DNA of 64,000 nt, from assembly GCF_030547545.1 (NCBI RefSeq), contig NZ_JAUOQE010000001.1, positions 186,001 to 250,000 on the forward strand, written 5' to 3'. Below, in pieces: positions 28,541 through 37,186 of this stretch (positions are counted from its first letter, which is position 1; each line of letters opens with the position of its first letter). The DNA comes from Amphritea sp. 1_MG-2023. Lineage in GTDB: Bacteria > Pseudomonadota > Gammaproteobacteria > Pseudomonadales > Balneatricaceae. A model generated the notes under the pieces. The model was not told the origin of the DNA, made no database searches, and worked only from the letters and a program-made list of their open reading frames with translations. Position numbers and translations under genes: made by a program.

Positions 28541-29265
28541 GTCATATCCACAGGCTTAGGAGTAAATAGATAACCGGTACCGTGGACGGTGAGGATGGTT
28601 CTGGGATTGGCAGGATCATCATTTAGTTTACGTCGTAAGCGGCCGATTAATACATCAACGGTACGATCACTTGGAATCCACTCTCGGTTACGTATCTGTT
28701 CTAATATTTGTATTCGGCTCATGACTTTACCGGCGTTGATCATCAGCGTATTGAGTAGCTGAAACTCGCCTTCGGTGAGTTGTGTGGTTTGCTGTTGTTC
28801 ATCAATCAGTTGACGTCGATCGAGATTCAGCTTCCAACGGTCAAAGCTTTTGAAGTTGTGGGGTAGGGAGTCGGTGGGTTTTTGATCGGTACAGTGACGC
28901 ACGCGACGCGCTAGGTTTTTGGTACGCGCCAAAATTTCACGAGGATTGAAGGGTTTGGTGATATATTCATCTGCCCCACACTCCAAGCCAATAAGGCGGT
29001 CGACATCATCTTGTCGCCCCGTGACTAAAATAATCCCCACTTCGGTATTCACCCTTAATTCACGTGTTAGCGTGAGGCCATCTTTGCCGGGCAGACGGAT
29101 ATCGAGTAACAGGACGTCAATGGCTTCACTACGCAGAATGGCTTCGGCTTGCTCGGCGGTATCTGCAGTAAAAACGGTGTAGCCTTCTTCTTCAAAATAA
29201 CTTCTCAGGCAGTGCCGAGTAAGTTCTTCATCGTCGACGACAAGAATGCGGGCTTCAGTGCTCAT
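28537..29265 (-). CDS. OmpR-family response regulator
   Basis: 242 residues. N-terminal receiver with acidic pair D11-D12 and phosphoacceptor D55 in LLLDIRLPG, conserved Lys in EYITKPF; C-terminal winged helix about 140-235 (TEGEFQLLNTLMINAGKVMS, then DRTVDVLIGRLRRKLND and GTGYLF). First gene of the regulator/binding protein/hybrid kinase operon, so it should accept phosphate from the Hpt domain of the kinase. Resembles TorR/ArcA-type partners of hybrid kinases. Confidence 0.93.
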   Translation of the reverse strand: MSTEARILVVDDEELTRHCLRSYFEEEGYTVFTADTAEQAEAILRSEAIDVLLLDIRLPGKDGLTLTRELRVNTEVGIILVTGRQDDVDRLIGLECGADEYITKPFNPREILARTKNLARRVRHCTDQKPTDSLPHNFKSFDRWKLNLDRRQLIDEQQQTTQLTEGEFQLLNTLMINAGKVMSRIQILEQIRNREWIPSDRTVDVLIGRLRRKLNDDPANPRTILTVHGTGYLFTPKPVDMT

Positions 29266-29621
29266 AAAAGGGTGTTTCCCTCGACATGTTCTGTCTTATT
29301 GTTGTTATCGGATGCTTCATTAGCATGATTTTAGAATCCCTGAAAATAGTGCTTTGTAGGGGGGCTTGGCAAGCCTGTTTACATTATATTTACAACCTTT
29401 TACATATTTTGCGGAGTGATTGGGTCTTGCCGCCTCTTGTGGGGTGCTTTAAGCGGGAATATAGCCCGTAGCATGAGATAAAAAGTTCTCATTTTGAATA
29501 ATTGATGTTAAAAATGATGTTTTAATCGGTTGAAGTACTTAGCTGTCTGCTAGGGCTTGTCGATTGCCCAAAAATGCCTTTTCTAGTGTTACATCAACGA
29601 GATGTACGTGCAGGTTAATCT
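29266..29621. promoter_or_regulatory. Divergent intergenic region (response regulator / GbdR-like regulator)
   Basis: 356 bp with no credible gene; a 61-codon plus-strand open frame here lacks any recognisable domain. It must contain promoters for the kinase operon (leftward) and the AraC regulator (rightward). No clear operator recognised. Confidence 0.45.
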
Positions 29622-30740
29622 ATGACGTATGACGTAAGCGGTGGCCCATCCCGCACGATTGGTTTTCTACTGTTAAATAACTTCACCATGATCTCTCTCG
29701 CCTCGGCGGTTGAAGCCTTGCGGATGGCCAATCAGCTCAGTGGAGAAGAGCTATATCACTGGTACACCATCAGTGTGGATGGGCAGCCGGTGAGTGCGAG
29801 TGATGGCATCACCATTACCCCGGATGTCAGTGTTGATAGCTGTCCGCCACTCGACACAGTCATTGTCGCGGGTGGGTTGAATATCCCCAATGTTTACAAT
29901 CGTGTTCATATTAACTGGTTACAGAGTATGAGCCGCAAGGGCTGTAAACTCGGCGGGATATGTACGGGGGCTTATATGTTAGCTGATGCGGGATTACTGG
30001 ATGGCTATGAATGCAGCACCCACTGGGAATACCTGGCGGCACTGCAAGAAGCGTTTCCACGCGTAAAGTGCTCTAATCGTCTGTTTTGTTTCGATCGTGG
30101 TCGTATGACCAGTACCGGCGGCACGGTGCCACTGGATATGATGCTGAATCTGATTAAGCTTGAGCATGGCTATCAGCTAGCGGCGGCGATTTCTGAGATG
30201 TTTATCTGTGATCGTGTACGGGATGAAACGGATCAACAGAAAGTGCCGCTACGGCATGTGCTGGGCACGACTCAACCCAAATTGCTGGAAATAGTGGCCT
30301 TGATGGAGGCCAATATAGAAGAAGTGATCGAAATGGATGAACTCGCTCGTTACGTTGACCTTTCTCGACGACAGATGGAACGACTGTTTCAGAAGTATCT
30401 CGAATGTTCCCCATCGCGTTATTATCTCCGCCTAAGGTTATTGCGAGCACGGCAGCTACTGAAGCAAACATCCATGTCGATTATTGATATTGCCGATGCC
30501 TGCGGTTTTGTCTCTAGTCCACACTTTAGTAAGTGTTACCGTGAACAGATGGGTGTTCCTCCGCGTAGTGAGCGCACGGTAACTATCCCCGACATCGACG
30601 CGCAAGGGGTGAATGAATACCGCTCAGTTATTGTGCCTCCCGTCAGTGAGTTAATCTATCGGAAGACTTTTTCAGAGGCTAAAACAGAAGCCACCTTTGG
30701 TTCGATTGAATTGAAGGGCAAAAAGAAGCCTGATTCATAA
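29622..30740 (+). CDS. GbdR-family AraC-type regulator, copy 1
   Basis: 372 residues. DJ-1/PfpI-like effector domain (about 12-205) with GFLLLNNFTMISLASAVEAL and the nucleophile-elbow motif LGGICTGAYMLADAGLL, then two AraC helix-turn-helix motifs (MDELARYVDLSRRQMERLFQ; IIDIADACGFVSSPHFSKCY). Overall wording is close to Pseudomonas GbdR, the activator of betaine and dimethylglycine catabolism. It lies about 475 bp upstream of the dipeptidase-dgc operon in the same direction and is the likely local activator. A closer GbdR match cannot be chosen between this and the 52.8-kb copy without alignment. Confidence 0.87.
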   Translation: MTYDVSGGPSRTIGFLLLNNFTMISLASAVEALRMANQLSGEELYHWYTISVDGQPVSASDGITITPDVSVDSCPPLDTVIVAGGLNIPNVYNRVHINWLQSMSRKGCKLGGICTGAYMLADAGLLDGYECSTHWEYLAALQEAFPRVKCSNRLFCFDRGRMTSTGGTVPLDMMLNLIKLEHGYQLAAAISEMFICDRVRDETDQQKVPLRHVLGTTQPKLLEIVALMEANIEEVIEMDELARYVDLSRRQMERLFQKYLECSPSRYYLRLRLLRARQLLKQTSMSIIDIADACGFVSSPHFSKCYREQMGVPPRSERTVTIPDIDAQGVNEYRSVIVPPVSELIYRKTFSEAKTEATFGSIELKGKKKPDS

Positions 30741-31215
30741 CGGCCTATGACTCCAAGCAGGGGCGGGCTGTATATGAGTTTAGCGCGAAGCGAATGAACA
30801 TCCGTTTTTTCTGTGCTTTTTCCGAAGCTTTTCTAGCAAGTTGCGTAGTGAGGTTCGAACCACGGGCAAGCGGCGAAGCCGCGATCGGACCACTGTATTT
30901 CTTTGTCAGCTTATGACGGTTTACGGCCGTGATATCCCGCCTGTCATGAGGGCTTAGCAACACCGCAAGATAGGGTGTGAGGGTGGTTCATTCTCATAGG
31001 GCAGACTCCGTTTTCTAGTGTTTTTGCGTTATGTCTCGGTATTCATGCGTTTCTACTCGTCGCTTTTAGTAGTGTGTAAGTCGTTTCCAGCCCCTTTTCA
31101 TTTTTCGTGAAAAACTACACTGATCCTAATGATGAAAAGCCACCAAGGCTTTTTTGCTTGAGGGCCTGAGCTTGAATTGCCGAGGCCATAACTCTGATTC
31201 ATAAGGATATCGACA
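30741..31215 (+). promoter_or_regulatory. Intergenic region upstream of the dgc operon
   Basis: 475 bp without a credible gene. It contains two short inverted repeats, GGTTCGAACC at 30852-30861 and GCGGC-GAA-GCCGC shortly after, and should hold the promoter of the dipeptidase-dgcAB-ETF operon. The GGTTCGAACC resembles a tRNA T-loop but no tRNA can be folded around it. Confidence 0.4.
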
Positions 31216-32193
31216 ATGAATGCAGCTGATCTACACAATGATGCCATCGTTATCGACGGTTTGATCTGTGCTAAGTGGGAGCGCGCCCTGTTTGAAGATA
31301 TGGCAAAAGGCGGCCTGACGGCGGCAAACTGTACCGTGGCGTTTTGGGAAAACTTTGAAGGCACGGTGCGCAATATCGTTGAGATGAACAACCTGATCGA
31401 AGCGAGCAGCGATCTGCTGATCAAGGTACGTACTACTGAGGATATCAAACGCGCCAAGCGGGAAGGTAAAACCGGCGTGATGATGGGCTTTCAGAATGCC
31501 AACCCGTTTCAAGATCAGCTCGGCTATGTGAAAGCGTTTAAAGATCTGGGCGTGGGCATTGTGCAGATGTGTTACAACACTCAGAACCTAGTCGGCACCG
31601 GTTGTTATGAACGTGATGGTGGTTTATCTGGTTTTGGTCGTGAGATTGTGGCTGAGATGAATAAGCATGGCCTGCTGTGCGATCTCTCTCACGTTGGCCC
31701 GAATACCGCGAAAGAGGTAATCGATGAATCCCAACAGCGGGTTTGTTATTCCCACTGTTTACCGTCTGGCTTGAAAGAGCATCCGCGTAACCGTAGTGAT
31801 GAAGAACTGAAGTATATTGCCGATAAAGGCGGTTTTGTCGGCGTCACCATGTTCACGCCTTTCTTGAAGGCTGGGGTTAACGCCACTATCGATGATTACG
31901 TCGAAGCGATTCAGTACGTTTACAACATTGTCGGTGAAGATGCGATTGGTATCGGCACCGACTTCACTCAAGGCCACGGCCACGATTTCTTTGAATACCT
32001 CACTCACGATAAAGGTTATGCCCGTCGTTTGACGCGTTTTGGCGAGATCGTCAATCCAAAAGGTATCCGTACGGTGGGTGAGTTCCCCAACTTAACCGAA
32101 GCGCTGTTACGTCATGGTTTCTCTGAAACTCAGGTGCGCAAAATTATGGGTGAGAACTGGGTCACCTTGTTAAAGGATGTTTGGGGCGAATAA
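31216..32193 (+). CDS. Membrane dipeptidase (renal dipeptidase-like, peptidase M19) of the dgc operon
   Basis: 325 residues. M19-type TIM-barrel metallopeptidase features: DLHNDAIVIDGL at the N-terminus, GLLCDLSHVGPNTAKEVIDE, CYSHCLPSGLKEHPRNRSDE with IADKGGFVGVTMF, and AIGIGTDFTQGHGHDFFEYL. No signal peptide is visible, so it is probably cytoplasmic. A homologous gene precedes dgcA in Pseudomonas (PA5396 type) as part of the GbdR regulon, but its role in betaine catabolism is undefined. 76 bp before the V4R-like gene, same operon. Confidence 0.85.
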   Translation: MNAADLHNDAIVIDGLICAKWERALFEDMAKGGLTAANCTVAFWENFEGTVRNIVEMNNLIEASSDLLIKVRTTEDIKRAKREGKTGVMMGFQNANPFQDQLGYVKAFKDLGVGIVQMCYNTQNLVGTGCYERDGGLSGFGREIVAEMNKHGLLCDLSHVGPNTAKEVIDESQQRVCYSHCLPSGLKEHPRNRSDEELKYIADKGGFVGVTMFTPFLKAGVNATIDDYVEAIQYVYNIVGEDAIGIGTDFTQGHGHDFFEYLTHDKGYARRLTRFGEIVNPKGIRTVGEFPNLTEALLRHGFSETQVRKIMGENWVTLLKDVWGE

Positions 32194-32269
32194 CAAGATA
32201 AAGCATGGCTCAGCCTGCCATAGCGGCTGAGATAAATCGAATTGATAGAGAATTTTGAGGTAGAGAATC

Positions 32270-32800
32270 ATGAGTGGACACGCACCCGAAATGCCAATAG
32301 TTGTTGATGATGAAACCGGTGTATGGACCACCGACGCACTGCCGATGCTGTATGTGCCGCGTCATTTTTTTGTGAATAATCATATGGGTATCGAAGAAGA
32401 GATCGGAGCCGAACGTTATGCCGATATTCTCTATAAAGCGGGTTATAAATCAGCTTATTACTGGTGTGAAAAAGAGGCCGAAGAGCATGGTCTCGAAGGT
32501 GCGGCAATCTGGCATCATTACTTGAAGCGTTTGTCTCAGCGTGGTTGGGGTTTCTTTATCACCGAAGCGCTGGATGTCGAGGCGGGTACGGCCACCGTTC
32601 GCTTAGAAAACTCTTGCTTCGTTTATCAGTATGGACAGGTGAATCGGAAGGTCGATTATATGTTTACCGGTTGGTTTGCGGGTGCGCTGGATCAGGTGGC
32701 TGAGAGCTTAGGTTATACGGTTCGTACGCAGTCTGAACAAACTCAGTGCGCTGCTGAAGAAGGTTGTGATGTCGGCTATTTCGAAGTTAAACCGTTGTAA
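32270..32800 (+). CDS. V4R-like small domain protein of the dgc operon (unknown function)
   Basis: 176 residues, corresponding by position and apparent fold to the uncharacterised gene between the dipeptidase and dgcA in Pseudomonas. Features: YVPRHFFVNNHMGIEEEIGA, YKSAYYWCEKEAEEHG, LSQRGWGFFITEALD, then FTGWFAGALDQV and a C-terminal CAAEEGCDVGYFEV. The last segment, a Cys-x(n)-Cys near the end of a glycine-rich fold, is like the 4-vinyl-reductase (V4R) domain that binds small hydrophobic ligands or metals. Preceded by a GAGGTAGAG ribosome site. Function not known. Confidence 0.72.
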   Translation: MSGHAPEMPIVVDDETGVWTTDALPMLYVPRHFFVNNHMGIEEEIGAERYADILYKAGYKSAYYWCEKEAEEHGLEGAAIWHHYLKRLSQRGWGFFITEALDVEAGTATVRLENSCFVYQYGQVNRKVDYMFTGWFAGALDQVAESLGYTVRTQSEQTQCAAEEGCDVGYFEVKPL

Positions 32801-32963
32801 ATAACGATGGTTTGACTGCTCGATTCGGTGTCTGAGTGTGACCTGAGTTGAGCAGCGTTAACGACACTTTTCATATCAATAAATATGCTTTGCATAAGCG
32901 ATCGATGAGCCCTCTCATGGCAAATTGATCCTTCCAAATTAATGGTAATCGGGGTGAGATATC

Positions 32964-35027
32964 ATGTCCCAGTTTGATGTTCTGTTTGAGCCTTTAAAGA
33001 TTAACAATTTGACGATTCGTAACCGTATTGTCAGTACGGCTCATGCCGAGGTATATGCGACCGACGGCGGTATGACGACGGATCGCTACGTTAAATACTA
33101 TGAGGAAAAAGCCAAAGGTGGCTGTGGTCTCTGTATTTGTGGTGGTTCGAGTGTGGTATCAATCGACAGTCCGCAAAGCTGGTGGAGTTCGGTCAATTTG
33201 TCGACCGATCGTATTATCCCGCATTTCCAAAATCTAGCCGATGCGGTGCATAAGCATGGCGGCAAGATTATGATTCAGATAAGCCATATGGGGCGTCGAT
33301 CTCGCTGGGATGGTGAAAACTGGCCAAACCTGATGTCGCCTTCGGGTATTCGCGAGCCGGTGCATCGCGCTACCTGTAAAGTGATCGAAGAGGAAGAGAT
33401 TTGGCGCGTCATTGGTGATTTCGCGCAGGCGGCTCGGCGTGCCAAAGAGGGTGGCCTCGATGGGGTTGAACTGTCTGCGGTGCATCAGCATCTGATCGAT
33501 CAGTTCTGGTCACCTCGGGTGAACAAGCGAACCGATCAGTGGGGCGGCAGCTTTGAAAATCGTATGCGTTTCGGTATGGAAGTGCTGAAAGCGGTGCGGG
33601 CGGAAGTCGGTCGTGATTTTGTTGTCGGGATGCGTATTACCGGTGATGAGTTCCATCCTGATGGCTTAAACCATGACGATATGAAAGAGATTGCCGCGTA
33701 TTACAACGCCACGGGCGAGTTGGATTTCTTTGGTGTGGTCGGCTCGGGTTGTGATACCCACAATACGCTGGCTAACGTGATCCCGAATATGAGTTACCCA
33801 CCGGAGCCGTTTTTACATTTGGCTGCGGGTATTAAAGAAGTCGTTGATGTGCCGGTGATTCATGCACAGAACATCAAAGACCCGAATCAAGCGAAACGGA
33901 TTGTCGAAGCCGGTTATGTGGATTTTGTCGGTATGACCCGCGCTCATATCGCCGATCCGCACATTATCGCTAAGATCAAAAATGATCAAGTCGATCAGAT
34001 TCGTCAGTGTGTCGGTGCTAACTACTGTATCGACCGTCAGTATCAAGGCTTAGATGTACTCTGTATTCAGAATACCGCGACTTCGCGTGAATATATGGGC
34101 TTGCCACATATTATTGAAAAAACTACCGGGCCGATTCGTAAGGTGGTCGTGGTGGGCGGTGGCCCTGGTGGATTAGAAGCCGCGCGTGTGGCTGCCGAGC
34201 GGGGTCATGAGGTGATTTTGCTGGAAAAAGCAGCAGAATTGGGCGGTCAAATAACGCTGGCGGCGAAAGCTCCACAGCGCGATCAAATTGCCGGTATTAC
34301 GCGCTGGTTGGGTATGGAACTTGAACGACTGGGGGTTGATGTTCGTCTGGGTACGGCTGCGGATAAAGCGCTTATTGATGAGCTTAAACCCGATGTTTGT
34401 GTATTGGCGACGGGCGGCATTCCGTTTATCGAACAGAACCCTGAATGGGGCGCTGCAGAAGGCTTAGTGGTCTCGAGCTGGGATATTCTCAGCGGCAAGG
34501 TTGAAGCGGGTAAAAATGTACTGATCTATGACACGATTTGTGAGTTCTCGGGCTTATCGGCGGCGGATTATCTATCGGCTAAAGGTTCGTTGGTCGAGAT
34601 TGTCACCGATGATATTAAGCCGGGTGTCGGTATTGGCGGCACGACCTTCCCGACCTATTACCGTTCTTTGTATGAGAAAGAGGTGATTATGACCTCTGAC
34701 TTCTTGCTGGAAAAAGTCTATCGCGAAGGGGATAACCTAGTCGCGGTGTTGGAGAACGAATACACCGGACAGCGTGAGGAACGGGTGGTGGATCAGGTGG
34801 TGGTTGAAAACGGTACGCGTCCGAATGAAGCACTGTATTACGATCTGAAAGAGATGTCTTGCAACAACGGGCAGATCAATAATGAGGCGCTGTTTGATAT
34901 TAAACCACAGCCAGTATTGAGTGCAGCGGGCGACGGTATGATTCTGTGGCGTTTAGGCGACTGTGTGTCGCAACGTAACGTGCATGCGGCGATGTATGAT
35001 GCCTTGAGATTGTGCAAGGACTTATAA
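32964..35027 (+). CDS. dgcA: Dimethylglycine demethylase subunit DgcA
   Basis: 687 residues. Old-yellow-enzyme-type FMN barrel (about 5-345; ISHMGRRSRW at 106-115, SAVHQHLIDQFWSPRVNKRT at 171-190), a 4Fe-4S region, and C-terminal NAD/FAD-type Rossmann domains (KVVVVGGGPGGLEAARVAAE about 393-412), as in trimethylamine dehydrogenase. The cluster region shows only C349, C355 and C367; the expected second Cys is A352. It demethylates dimethylglycine to sarcosine and passes electrons through DgcB and the ETF pair downstream. A GGGGTGAG site precedes the ATG. Confidence 0.93.
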   Translation: MSQFDVLFEPLKINNLTIRNRIVSTAHAEVYATDGGMTTDRYVKYYEEKAKGGCGLCICGGSSVVSIDSPQSWWSSVNLSTDRIIPHFQNLADAVHKHGGKIMIQISHMGRRSRWDGENWPNLMSPSGIREPVHRATCKVIEEEEIWRVIGDFAQAARRAKEGGLDGVELSAVHQHLIDQFWSPRVNKRTDQWGGSFENRMRFGMEVLKAVRAEVGRDFVVGMRITGDEFHPDGLNHDDMKEIAAYYNATGELDFFGVVGSGCDTHNTLANVIPNMSYPPEPFLHLAAGIKEVVDVPVIHAQNIKDPNQAKRIVEAGYVDFVGMTRAHIADPHIIAKIKNDQVDQIRQCVGANYCIDRQYQGLDVLCIQNTATSREYMGLPHIIEKTTGPIRKVVVVGGGPGGLEAARVAAERGHEVILLEKAAELGGQITLAAKAPQRDQIAGITRWLGMELERLGVDVRLGTAADKALIDELKPDVCVLATGGIPFIEQNPEWGAAEGLVVSSWDILSGKVEAGKNVLIYDTICEFSGLSAADYLSAKGSLVEIVTDDIKPGVGIGGTTFPTYYRSLYEKEVIMTSDFLLEKVYREGDNLVAVLENEYTGQREERVVDQVVVENGTRPNEALYYDLKEMSCNNGQINNEALFDIKPQPVLSAAGDGMILWRLGDCVSQRNVHAAMYDALRLCKDL

Positions 35028-35227
35028 TACGATTACGCCGATGGGCGATGTTAAAACGCGTCGGGTGATGCTGATATAGCGCTGCTATGCTTCGCCTCCC
35101 CGTCGGGTTTTGTCTACCCTTGTCGGCGTTCATGACGCTTCTTCTACGTTAGTATTCACTGTTTTTACCGCTGGTTTAGCGGTTGAGTACTGAGTCTCAG
35201 ATACCTGTATTTTTATGAGGGTACCCA

Positions 35228-37186
35228 ATGATTTTTGAGTGGTTAAATCCTTTATTGATTGCAACAGCGCTGCTGCTGGCTGTGATTGGTGCGGTGCGTC
35301 GGGTCAAATTGTGGCGTGCGGGTCAGCCGGATCAGGTTGATTTGATCGCAGGCTTGATGGCCATGCCGGGACGTTACCTGCACGATCTGCATGATATTGT
35401 CGAACGTGACAAATACATGTCTAAAACCCATGCGGCCACCGGCGGTGGTTTTGTTCTGTCGGCATTATTGATCATGCTGGTGCATCTGCTGGGTATCGAT
35501 AGTCAGCTATTAGCCTGGGCATTGTTGGCCTCGCTGACGTTGATGTTTGTCGGTGCGCTGTTTGTCTTTAAGCGTCGCTTGAATCCACCGAGTCGGCTTT
35601 CCAAAGGCCCCTGGATGCGGTTACCGAAAAGCTTGTTAGCGTTCGCTGGCGGCTTCTTTGTATTGACACTGCCCGCGGCAGGTATGCTGTCTGATGGCTT
35701 TATGGCACAGGCAGGCGGGGCTTTGTTAACGCTACTGTTAACGGCGCTGATTATTTGGGGCATGGGCGAGCTGTTTTTTGGTATGACCTGGGGCGGCCCG
35801 ATGAAACACGCCTTCGCAGGGGCGTTGCATTTGGCGTTTCATCGGCGCTCAGAACGTTTTGGCGGTGGCCGTTCGACTGGATTGAAACCGGTTGATCTAA
35901 CCTTGGCCACTGAGGTCGGTGTCTTGGGCGTGGCTAAACCAACCGACTTTAAATGGAATCAGTTGCTTGGCTTTGATGCCTGTGTGCAGTGCGGTAAGTG
36001 TGAGGCGGTGTGTCCTGCATTTGCTGCCGGTCAGCCATTGAATCCGAAAAAGCTTATACAGGATATGGTGGTCGGTTTAGCGGGTGGCAGTGATGCCAAG
36101 TATGCCGGTAGTCCTTATCCTGGGAAAACGGTCGGTGAGGCTCAAGGCGGACCGAATCAGATCATCACTGACGGTTTGTTAGCACCCGAAACACTTTGGT
36201 CTTGCACTACCTGTCGGGCCTGTGTGGAAGAGTGCCCGATGATGATCGAGCATGTCGATGCGATTGTTGATATGCGCCGTTTTCTGACGATGGAGAAGGG
36301 CAGCACACCTAACAAGGGTGCTGAAGTGCTGGATAACATTATTGCGACGGATAACCCCAACGGTTATGCCCCAGCCAGCCGCACGCATTGGGCGGCGGAT
36401 CAAAACTTGCCGTTGATGAAAGAGGTTGGTGAAGCTGAGGTGTTGTTTTGGGTGTCTGATGGTGCCTTTGATATGCGCAGTCAGCGTATTCTGCGAGCCT
36501 TTGTTAAGCTGCTCAAAGCGGCGAAGGTTGATTTTGCGGTACTCGGTGATGAAGAACTCGATAGTGGCGATGTAGCGCGTCGTTTAGGGGATGATGCCAC
36601 TTTCCAAAACTTGGCGAAGCGTAACCTAGCGGTATTGTCTCAGTATAAGTTCAGTACCATTGTCACCACCGATCCGCACGCCTTTCACTGCTTACGCAAT
36701 GAATATAACGATTTCGGTTCGGATGCATTAGAGGGGGTTGAGGTATTGCATCATACGACTTTCCTGAATTCACTGATGCAACAGGGGCGTTTACAGTTAG
36801 ATCCCTTTGTCGGCGGCAAAGTTACCTATCATGATCCGTGTTACTTAGGCCGTTATAACGGTGAATATGAAGCCCCCCGTGAACTGCTACGCTCGATGGG
36901 TATTGAGATCGCCGAGATGGAACGTTCGGGTTACCGCTCGCGCTGCTGTGGCGGCGGTGGTGGTGCACCGATTACCGATATTCCCGGTGAGCGGCGGATA
37001 GCTGATATGCGGATGGACGATGCTAACGAGACCGGCGCTGAGCTGATTGCGGTCGGCTGTCAACAGTGTACTGCGATGTTGGAAGGGGTGGTGGAGCCGC
37101 GTCCGCAGGTGAAAGATATTGCTGAAATTTTAGTGGATCAGTTGGTTGATTCAAGCGCACACGTTTTAGCTCAGGAGGTGCACTGA
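35228..37186 (+). CDS. dgcB: Dimethylglycine demethylase subunit DgcB, membrane iron-sulfur protein
   Basis: 652 residues. About five N-terminal membrane helices (7-25, 73-91, 95-114, 135-153, 160-183), then two 4Fe-4S motifs, CVQCGKCEAVCP (252-263) and CTTCRACVEECP (326-337), and C-terminal heterodisulfide-reductase-type CCG segments (SRCCGGGGGAP; GCQQCTAML). This architecture conveys electrons from the flavoprotein to the quinone pool. 200 bp after dgcA, and its stop overlaps the ETF alpha start by one base (TGATG). Confidence 0.92.
   Translation: MIFEWLNPLLIATALLLAVIGAVRRVKLWRAGQPDQVDLIAGLMAMPGRYLHDLHDIVERDKYMSKTHAATGGGFVLSALLIMLVHLLGIDSQLLAWALLASLTLMFVGALFVFKRRLNPPSRLSKGPWMRLPKSLLAFAGGFFVLTLPAAGMLSDGFMAQAGGALLTLLLTALIIWGMGELFFGMTWGGPMKHAFAGALHLAFHRRSERFGGGRSTGLKPVDLTLATEVGVLGVAKPTDFKWNQLLGFDACVQCGKCEAVCPAFAAGQPLNPKKLIQDMVVGLAGGSDAKYAGSPYPGKTVGEAQGGPNQIITDGLLAPETLWSCTTCRACVEECPMMIEHVDAIVDMRRFLTMEKGSTPNKGAEVLDNIIATDNPNGYAPASRTHWAADQNLPLMKEVGEAEVLFWVSDGAFDMRSQRILRAFVKLLKAAKVDFAVLGDEELDSGDVARRLGDDATFQNLAKRNLAVLSQYKFSTIVTTDPHAFHCLRNEYNDFGSDALEGVEVLHHTTFLNSLMQQGRLQLDPFVGGKVTYHDPCYLGRYNGEYEAPRELLRSMGIEIAEMERSGYRSRCCGGGGGAPITDIPGERRIADMRMDDANETGAELIAVGCQQCTAMLEGVVEPRPQVKDIAEILVDQLVDSSAHVLAQEVH

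Noticed and set aside
30845-30900. Possible tRNA because of GGTTCGAACC resembling a T-loop
   Set aside because: No acceptor, D or anticodon stems can be arranged around it; it is a simple palindrome.
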